This document shows, one piece after another, positions 7,387 to 13,402 of a stretch of 24,221 nt of DNA. The notes beneath the pieces were generated by a model. The model saw only the letters and a list, made by a program, of their open reading frames with translations, searched no databases and was not told the origin of the DNA. Made by a program: the position numbers and the translations under genes. The DNA lies in the NCBI GenBank assembly GCA_002779665.1, contig PEVZ01000049.1:1-24221 (forward strand). Direction: 5' to 3'. Positions within the stretch are counted from its first letter, which is position 1. The number at the start of each line of letters is the position of its first letter. Source of the DNA: Candidatus Roizmanbacteria bacterium CG06_land_8_20_14_3_00_34_14. GTDB taxonomy: Bacteria > Patescibacteriota > Microgenomatia > UBA1406 > GWC2-37-13.

Positions 7387-7413
7387 AGAGTCAACATAAA
7401 TTACTATCACCCC
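7334..7413 (+). promoter_or_regulatory. leader RNA with mutually exclusive stems (attenuator or pseudoknotted riboswitch)
   Basis: Stem A pairs 7334-7344 (GACTCTTTGGG) with 7382-7392 (CCTAAAGAGTC): 11 pairs, one of them G-U. Its loop contains a small hairpin, CTGC/GCAG, with a GTAA tetraloop (7363-7374). A competing antiterminator pairs 7348-7354 with 7402-7408 (one G-U), extended by G7347-C7410 and 7343-7345 with 7411-7413 across single bulges. The antiterminator takes bases from both stem A and the terminator's left arm. A ribosome paused on the Arg codons would cover stem A's left arm and leave 7347-7354 free. The two pairings could also coexist as an H-type pseudoknot, as in some riboswitches. 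Confidence 0.65.
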
Positions 7414-7437
7414 GGATAAGACCCGGGGATTTTTTTT
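7410..7437 (+). terminator. intrinsic terminator in the operon leader
   Basis: CCCCGG (7410-7415) and CCGGGG (7423-7428) form a perfect six-pair GC stem with a 7-base loop, followed by A and eight Ts (7430-7437). It ends 29 bases before the first structural gene, so it must be prevented from forming for the operon to be expressed. Confidence 0.8.
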
Positions 7438-7466
7438 GGGGAAAATTATAAATTAAATTTAAAATT

Positions 7467-8678
7467 ATGAAAAAGCAAAGTAAAAACAAAAAGGTCGTGA
7501 TAGCATTTTCCGGAGGTCTGGATACCTCTTTCTGTGCCTTTTATCTAAATAAAAAAGGTTATGAAGTAATTACTATGACTGTTGACACCGGTGGCTTTAC
7601 TAAAAAAGATCAAGTATCCATAGCCAAACAATCAAAATTAGTCGGTGCCAGTAAACATTATTTTATTGACGGAAAAAAAGAACTCTATGAAAAAATTGTT
7701 TCTTACATAATTAAGGGAAATATTTTAAGAGGTGGAGTCTATCCATTATCAGCCGGACCTGAAAGATTAATTATTGCCACTAAACTGGTTGAGTTTGCTA
7801 AAAAAGAAGACGCGATTGCTGTGGCTCATGGATCAACTGGGGCTGGTAATGATCAAGTTCGTTTTGATGTCACAATAAAAGTTCTTGCCCCTGAATTAAA
7901 GATAATTGCGCTAATCAGATCTTTATCAATTGCAAGAAACGAAGAGATGAATATTTTAAAAAAATATGGTATTCCTTTTGATGAAGCAAAAAAAGATTAC
8001 TCGATTAATCAGGGAATGCTGGGAATAACTATTGGTGGAAAAGAAACAAAAGGGTCATGGGAGTCACCTCCAGATGATGTTTATTCTATCTCCTCAATTG
8101 AAAAAGCTCCGAATAAGGGAGAAGAAATAGTTATTAATTTTGAAAGTGGTCTACCAACTCAAATTAATAAAAAAGAGATGAACGGCATCGAAATAATGAA
8201 ATACCTGAATGAATTGGGTGCCAAACACGGCGTTGGAAAAGGAATCCACTTGGGTAATACGATTTTGGGGGTAAAAGGTAGAGTTGCTTTTGTAGCCCCA
8301 GCAGCTTTAATTTTGATCAAAGCACATAAAGAACTGGAAAAATTAGTTTTAACAAAATGGCAACTTTTTTGGAAAGATATTCTAACTGAAGCTTATGGAA
8401 ATTTTCTTCATGAAGCCCTTTATTTTGATCCTGTTGTCAAAGACATCGAAGTTCTGATTGATAGTAGTCAAAAAAAAGTGACTGGCCAAGTAAAAATTAA
8501 ATTAATCAAAGGCAATATTATTATCGTCGGTTATAAAAGTCCTTACTCTTTAATGGATCAAAAAATTGCCACCTATGGCGAAGAAAATAGTTTTTGGACA
8601 GGTGAAGAAGTGGCTGGTTTTTCAAAAATATATGGTTTACAAAGCATTTTAGCCCAAAAAGCTAATAAGAAAATATGA
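7467..8678 (+). CDS. argG: argininosuccinate synthase-like protein with altered citrulline site
   Basis: 403 residues, normal family length. Argininosuccinate synthase joins citrulline and aspartate with ATP. The PP-loop AFSGGLDTS is at residues 13-21. The ATP/aspartate motif HGSTGAGNDQVRFD (121-134) keeps the Thr, Asn, Asp and Arg matching human Thr119, Asn123, Asp124 and Arg127. By ungapped local alignment, the citrulline-contact residues of the family are changed: human Ser92, Ser189, Glu270 and Tyr282 correspond to Gly97, Thr188, Gly263 and Phe275. Tyr92 and Ser179 are kept. So the ATP and aspartate chemistry appears intact while the citrulline amino-acid end is read differently. First gene of the five-gene operon, coupled to the next by ATGA. 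True argininosuccinate synthase activity remains possible. Confidence 0.85.
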   Translation: MKKQSKNKKVVIAFSGGLDTSFCAFYLNKKGYEVITMTVDTGGFTKKDQVSIAKQSKLVGASKHYFIDGKKELYEKIVSYIIKGNILRGGVYPLSAGPERLIIATKLVEFAKKEDAIAVAHGSTGAGNDQVRFDVTIKVLAPELKIIALIRSLSIARNEEMNILKKYGIPFDEAKKDYSINQGMLGITIGGKETKGSWESPPDDVYSISSIEKAPNKGEEIVINFESGLPTQINKKEMNGIEIMKYLNELGAKHGVGKGIHLGNTILGVKGRVAFVAPAALILIKAHKELEKLVLTKWQLFWKDILTEAYGNFLHEALYFDPVVKDIEVLIDSSQKKVTGQVKIKLIKGNIIIVGYKSPYSLMDQKIATYGEENSFWTGEEVAGFSKIYGLQSILAQKANKKI

Positions 8679-9712
8679 AAAAAATCAAATTAGATAAAAT
8701 TCCCTATCTTTTTAAAAATGTCTGTCTTCCTTATGAGGTGTCTATTTCTGATAAATTAGCACCCATCGAAGGATCTATTATTGTGGCTCAAGCCCTGGAA
8801 AACGAAGGAAAAAAAGATGATTTTGATTTTACCAATGGTCGGCTGGGAAAAGTTGTCAAAGGTGATATATTTCCGGGTGTTTTAGGATTAAGAAAGGCGG
8901 TAGTTGAATTTGCCAGTTACATCCCAACCCAAGTAAAGATAGGAGATGAATTATATCTTGTCTGCGAAAGCGGATTGATTGGACAGATCTCAGGCGTTTA
9001 TAAAAGTTGGGGTGAACCAATGAAAGTTAAAATTCTCGGAGGTATTATTGACAAGAATGGAAATCAGTGTAATTTAAAAAATTATTCTTTACCTACAATA
9101 AAAAATAAAAAAAATATCCCGATAATTTCATTTATCGGGACAAGAATGGACTGTGGTAAAACAACTATGGCCTGTAAAATCGCATTAGGATTAAAAAATG
9201 CTGGTAAAAAAATAGTGGCCATCAAACCAACTGGCGTTGCTTTTAGCCAGGATCTTTATAAATTAAAAGAATATGGATCGATTCAGGTGTTGGACTTTGT
9301 TGATATGGGATTACCTTCAACCTGTAATGGCAATTACAAGGAAATCGTTTCAGCAACAGAAAATCTAATTAATCTAGCAAAATCTTACAACCCTGATTTA
9401 ATATTAATGGAATTTGGAGATAGCTTACTTGGAGCATATCATGTCAAGGATGTCCTTAATTATTTACCTATTAAACAACAAATTCAATTCCTTATTCTTG
9501 CAGCAAACGATCTCTTGGGTGTTGAAGGTGCTAAAAATATCCTTGCTAAATATCAATTAAAAATTGATTTAGTAACCGGTCCGATTGCCAATAGTGAAAT
9601 TGGCGTTGATTTAATCAAAAAAAATTTTGAGATAGAAGCAGAAAGTAATCAATACAAAATTCCAAAAACGATCAAAATGATCACTAACTTATTGCAAGTT
9701 AAAAAAAAATAA
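8675..9712 (+). CDS. P-loop protein of uncertain function (dethiobiotin-synthetase/DUF1611-like NTPase domain)
   Basis: 345 residues. Residues 1 to about 140 look like a beta-rich domain (IEGSIIVAQALENEG, GDIFPGVLGLRKAV, KIGDELYLVCESGLIGQISG). From about 148, a P-loop domain begins with ISFIGTRMDCGKTT (GT-x4-GK, residues 155-162), the same spacing as GTDTEVGKT in dethiobiotin synthetase and GTDCxVGKM in DUF1611 proteins. KPTG, DFVDMGLPSTCN and LILMEFGDSLLG segments follow. I do not recognise a named family for the full protein. Some DUF1611 proteins are, as I recall, amino-acid N-acetyltransferases (DgcN), so a role in adding an N-acyl group to ornithine is possible but unproven. It lies between the synthase-like and carbamoyltransferase-like genes, overlapping the former by 4 bases and 1 base from the latter. 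Confidence 0.65.
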   Translation: MKKIKLDKIPYLFKNVCLPYEVSISDKLAPIEGSIIVAQALENEGKKDDFDFTNGRLGKVVKGDIFPGVLGLRKAVVEFASYIPTQVKIGDELYLVCESGLIGQISGVYKSWGEPMKVKILGGIIDKNGNQCNLKNYSLPTIKNKKNIPIISFIGTRMDCGKTTMACKIALGLKNAGKKIVAIKPTGVAFSQDLYKLKEYGSIQVLDFVDMGLPSTCNGNYKEIVSATENLINLAKSYNPDLILMEFGDSLLGAYHVKDVLNYLPIKQQIQFLILAANDLLGVEGAKNILAKYQLKIDLVTGPIANSEIGVDLIKKNFEIEAESNQYKIPKTIKMITNLLQVKKK

Positions 9713-9713
9713 T

Positions 9714-10748
9714 ATGAAATTTAAAGGAAAACATTTTTACAATACGGCGGATCTTTCTCAAAAGGAAGTTAATTATTTAATTGATTTGGCATTGGCTATG
9801 AAGAAAGGTAAGGTTAAAAAAAGCTTGTCAGGAAAATCACTGGCGATGTTGTTCTTTAATCCATCATTAAGAACTCGTTTGTCTTTTACGATTGCCATGC
9901 AAAAGCTGGGAGGCTTGGGGGTTGATTTTCCGATAAAAGACGGTTACACCTTTGAGTGCGAACTTGGAAAAATTATGGATAAGGGAACAATTGAACATAT
10001 TAAAGATGCCGCCAAAGTGATATCGAGTTATTGTAATGTAATTGCTGTTCGAGCAAGCGATTTAATTACATCAAGTTCCGAAAGTGTAAAGGTTCAAGAG
10101 TGGTCAGAATTGAAAAAAGATAAAACAATAAAAAGTTTTATGGAGTATGCCGATGTACCGGTTATTAATATGGAATCTAATGTTTATCATCCCTGCCAGG
10201 GATTGGGGGATGCTGTTACAATCAAAGAAAAACTAGGTAAGACAAAAAAGAAAAAGTATGTAATGACTTGGGTTTCTCACCCAAAATCTTTACCGATGGC
10301 CACCCCTAATTCTCAAATACTTTCAGCTTGTGATTTAGGAATGGATGTGGTGATTGCACATCCTGAAGGATGGGAACTGGACACGGAAATTATGAAAACT
10401 ATGAAACAGAAGGCTGAAGAAGCAGGAGGAAGTTTAAGCATTTCTCATTCCCAAAAAGAAGCTTGTCAAAATGCTGATGTAGTTTGTGCGAAAAGCTGGG
10501 GTGCTTTAAAAAATTATGGGAATTGGGATTATGAAAAAAAGCTTAAAGAAAATCTAAACGGATGGATTGTTAATAAAAACTTAATTGATATAACCAATAA
10601 TGCCATTTTTATGCATTGTCTACCAGTTAGACGCAATGTTGAAGTAACCGACGAAGTAATCGACAGTAAAAATTCGGTAGTTATTGATGAAGCTGAGAAT
10701 CGTATGTGGGCTCAAATGGCCTTATTACAAAGTTTAATTAAAAGTTAA
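9714..10748 (+). CDS. knotted N-acylornithine carbamoyltransferase-like protein (ArgF' type)
   Basis: 344 residues, close to Xanthomonas N-acetylornithine carbamoyltransferase (339). The carbamoyl-phosphate motif SLRTR is at residues 51-55, HPCQ at 159-162, the VMTWVSHPKSLPMATPNS segment at 183-200 matches the knot region of the N-acyl branch (TWxxHPxxLPxAxPNS), and AKSWGALKNYGNW and HCLPVRRN (301-308) are also typical. It lacks the SMG loop of ordinary ornithine carbamoyltransferases. By alignment, the specificity position Glu92 of the Xanthomonas enzyme (Pro in the Bacteroides succinylornithine enzyme) is Ile93 here, and the carboxylated Lys302 is Glu310. The acyl group it accepts is therefore unclear. 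YgeW-type knotted transcarbamylases are an alternative, but they are longer. Confidence 0.85.
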   Translation: MKFKGKHFYNTADLSQKEVNYLIDLALAMKKGKVKKSLSGKSLAMLFFNPSLRTRLSFTIAMQKLGGLGVDFPIKDGYTFECELGKIMDKGTIEHIKDAAKVISSYCNVIAVRASDLITSSSESVKVQEWSELKKDKTIKSFMEYADVPVINMESNVYHPCQGLGDAVTIKEKLGKTKKKKYVMTWVSHPKSLPMATPNSQILSACDLGMDVVIAHPEGWELDTEIMKTMKQKAEEAGGSLSISHSQKEACQNADVVCAKSWGALKNYGNWDYEKKLKENLNGWIVNKNLIDITNNAIFMHCLPVRRNVEVTDEVIDSKNSVVIDEAENRMWAQMALLQSLIKS

Positions 10749-10761
10749 TTAATTTAATCAT

Positions 10762-12261
10762 ATGAAAAATAAAAAAAATCTCGAAACAGCTGGTTTTATT
10801 GTTTCTCAAGCTCAGTTATCTTTAGATTTGAAGATGGTCTTTTTTGATGTCCAAGGAACAACCGCTCATGTCTTAATGCTAAATAAGCAAAAGATCATTG
10901 ACGATAAAAAAACTACCTTGATTGTCAAGGCTTTAAAAGAAATAAGCCAGGAAGTTGACCAAGGAAAATTTATAATCGATCCGAATAAGGGTGCCCAATT
11001 AACTCTTGAGGCAAAAATTATCGAAAAAATCGGCGATGTTGCCTACAGTGTTCATACCGGTAGAAGTCGAAACGACCAAATAATGGTAACGGAAATGCTT
11101 TATTTAAAAAATGAAGTAATTAATTTAATAAAAAGTTTTATTCCAATATTAAAAGAACTTTTTAAACTGGCTAAAAACAATGTTAAAACGGTTATACCGG
11201 GTTACACCCATATGCAACCGGCCAAGCCAACAACGTTTGGGCAATGGTCGCTTGCCTATTTAAACGGATTTTTAAAATCGATGAAAACTGTCGAACATTA
11301 TTTTGATCTTTATGATCTTAATCCTTTAGGCGCTTGTGAATCCTACGGGACCAGTTGGCCGCTTGACCGTGAATATACGGCAAAACTTTTAGGATTTTCA
11401 AAAGTATGGGAAATTCCTCAAGAAGCTATTTCTTCTAGAGGCTTTGTTCAATTGGGCTATCTAATAGGTTTGTCAGAAATTTGTTTGGTAGCCAGCAAAT
11501 TGGCACAAGATCTGATTTTATTTAATACCTTCGAGTACGGAATGATTGGGCTAGGTGATGAGGTGGCTCAGCGACTTCATCCAATTACCGGTTCGTCAGT
11601 CATGGCTCAAAAGAAAAATCCTGATGTGTTAGAGCTGATTCGATCGACCGCCTCTCAAGTGACTGGTTATGCCAATATTGTAGCCAATATTTTAGATAGC
11701 CTACCGATGGGTTACAATCGGGACTCTCGAGAAGTTAAAGAATATATTGATCTTGGCCTAACAAAAACTAAAGCAATGATAAAAACTTTAGAAAAAGTAT
11801 TAGCAACGATTAAGATTGACAAGAAAAAAATGTTGGATGCGGTCGAGGAAAATTATAGTTTGACAACCGATTTGGCCGATTATATTTCCCAAAAATCTGG
11901 AGTCGGCTATCGTCTCATCTATAAAATCATTGGTCAAGTGGTTGATGAAGCCATCAACAAAGGTAAATTGTTGAAAGAAATTAGCGCTGAGGAAATAATT
12001 GGTAAAGCATTAATTAATGATGTCGAATTAGAGCTAACTGATGAAGAAATAAAAAAAGCAATTGATCCCCAATTGGTAATTGAAAAACGAAACCATATTG
12101 GTGGTAGCAGTACTAGTTCAATGAAAAAGTCTTTAAAGAACGTTCAAAACGCTATTAAAGATGTTAATCGATCAATTAACAAGAAGTCATTAGTTTTTTC
12201 TGAGGCTAAAAAAAAGACTGATTTAATAGTTAATAATTTGATTGAAAAATATGAATCTTAG
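10762..12261 (+). CDS. argH: argininosuccinate lyase-like protein, divergent
   Basis: 499 residues, about 35 longer than usual. Argininosuccinate lyase splits argininosuccinate into arginine and fumarate as a tetramer of the fumarase/aspartase superfamily. Visible are VHTGRSRNDQ (the first conserved region), GYTHMQPAKPTTFGQW with the general-base His of THxQ, PLGACESYGTSWPLDRE, and the superfamily signature GSSVMAQKKNPD with the catalytic Ser loop. Differences from typical lyases: signature Pro is Ala (MPQKKNPD to MAQKKNPD), and the DAVSDRDF helix reads EAISSRGF, losing both Asp residues. The N-terminal D-x-x-G-T-x-AHxxML element is present but the usual WGGRF start is not. It lies 13 bases after the carbamoyltransferase and overlaps the M20 gene. 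Lyase chemistry is likely; substrate identity is less sure. Confidence 0.8.
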   Translation: MKNKKNLETAGFIVSQAQLSLDLKMVFFDVQGTTAHVLMLNKQKIIDDKKTTLIVKALKEISQEVDQGKFIIDPNKGAQLTLEAKIIEKIGDVAYSVHTGRSRNDQIMVTEMLYLKNEVINLIKSFIPILKELFKLAKNNVKTVIPGYTHMQPAKPTTFGQWSLAYLNGFLKSMKTVEHYFDLYDLNPLGACESYGTSWPLDREYTAKLLGFSKVWEIPQEAISSRGFVQLGYLIGLSEICLVASKLAQDLILFNTFEYGMIGLGDEVAQRLHPITGSSVMAQKKNPDVLELIRSTASQVTGYANIVANILDSLPMGYNRDSREVKEYIDLGLTKTKAMIKTLEKVLATIKIDKKKMLDAVEENYSLTTDLADYISQKSGVGYRLIYKIIGQVVDEAINKGKLLKEISAEEIIGKALINDVELELTDEEIKKAIDPQLVIEKRNHIGGSSTSSMKKSLKNVQNAIKDVNRSINKKSLVFSEAKKKTDLIVNNLIEKYES

Positions 12262-13357
12262 TCAAAAAAATTTAAAGCAATTAATCCAGATTAAATCTTA
12301 TTCCGGCCAAGAAAAAGAATTGGCAGATTTTATTATGGCTTTTTGTCAAAAAAATAACATGCCAGCTGAAAACCAAGATGAGAACATTATTATTAAATAC
12401 TTAGTTGGATCAAAAAAGTGCCTTATCTTTAACGCCCATCTGGATACAGTTAAGGAAGGAAGTATTTCTTCCTGGACTTATCCCCCATTTGGCAAAAAAG
12501 CTGGAATAATTAAGGACGGGAAAATGTTTGGATTAGGTAGTAGCGATGATAAAGGAGGAATTACATCTCTTTTATTATTGGCTTTGGAATTTAAAAATAA
12601 AAAAACCCCTATTGATCTTTTTTTCACTTTCGTTGTTAATGAAGAGATTGACGGGTCAGGAACTGAATCTTTTGTTAATTATTTTATCGATAAATTTGCT
12701 AAAAACTATAATGACGTTTCTGTGATTATTGCTGAACCAACTAACTGTAAAAAAATTGAGATAGGTCATCGGGGAAATATATTTTTGAAATTAACAACGA
12801 CTGGTAATTCAGGGCATAGTTCAAATCCAGAAAAAATAACGACTAAAAGTATTGAAAAAATGATAAAAATCGTTTCTAAAATAAAAAAATTAGAAAAGGA
12901 ATTGCAGATGTTTTACTTTGATGATGTTTTAGGTTATCCAACTATTTGTTTAACTGGATTTAATACTTCAAAATCTTCCATAAACAAAATTCCCTCTGAA
13001 TGTAATACTACTTGGGATATTAGAACCACTCCTTTATTGCACGATAAATTTATTAATATTCTTGGGAAAAAACTTGGTAAAGATGCTGAAATTGAACTAA
13101 TTGGAAAACCCGTTAGTTACGGATTAACGGAAAAAAACAGCAAGATTGTTAATTTGTTTAAAAAAATAGTTACTGACTTAGAAATTACAATCTCCCATAG
13201 TTCAAATGACTCGGCTTTTTTTACTAATATTGGAATTCCCGCTATTACTTTTGGTCCTGGTAATAAAGAAGTTATTCATCAAGAAAACGAATTCGTCGAG
13301 CTAGAAAATATAAAAAAATCTCTCAGTGTTTATAAAAATTTGATAAATAATTATTAA
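12251..13357 (+). CDS. M20 family metallopeptidase/deacylase (ArgE/DapE-like)
   Basis: 368 residues from the ATG at 12251; a TTG three codons upstream (12242) is the alternative start. M20 enzymes use two zinc ions to remove acyl groups or cleave small peptides; members include acetylornithine deacetylase, acetylcitrulline deacetylase, succinyl-diaminopimelate desuccinylase and carboxypeptidase G2. All metal and catalytic segments are visible: AHLDTV (His63, Asp65), GLGSSDDKGG (bridging Asp99), NEEIDGSGT (Glu131/Glu132), AEPTN, GHRGN, and the final His in VIHQENEFV. The dimerisation-domain His is in NSGHSSNP. It overlaps the lyase-like gene by 11 bases and closes the operon, where it would be the last step if the pathway uses N-acylated intermediates. 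Substrate not determined by sequence. Confidence 0.82.
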   Translation: MNLSQKNLKQLIQIKSYSGQEKELADFIMAFCQKNNMPAENQDENIIIKYLVGSKKCLIFNAHLDTVKEGSISSWTYPPFGKKAGIIKDGKMFGLGSSDDKGGITSLLLLALEFKNKKTPIDLFFTFVVNEEIDGSGTESFVNYFIDKFAKNYNDVSVIIAEPTNCKKIEIGHRGNIFLKLTTTGNSGHSSNPEKITTKSIEKMIKIVSKIKKLEKELQMFYFDDVLGYPTICLTGFNTSKSSINKIPSECNTTWDIRTTPLLHDKFINILGKKLGKDAEIELIGKPVSYGLTEKNSKIVNLFKKIVTDLEITISHSSNDSAFFTNIGIPAITFGPGNKEVIHQENEFVELENIKKSLSVYKNLINNY

Positions 13358-13385
13358 TAATTTATTTTTAAATTTAATTAAATTC

Positions 13386-13399
13386 TGGTATCATATAAT
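13386..13399 (+). promoter_or_regulatory. extended -10 promoter before argS
   Basis: TGGTATCAT (13386-13394) is an extended -10, overlapped by TATAAT (13394-13399). With TATCAT as the -10, transcription would start at about 13400-13403, the argS ATG. No -35 box is visible in the 45-base gap. This suggests a separate, nearly leaderless argS transcript. Confidence 0.45.
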
Positions 13400-13402
13400 C
13401 CA

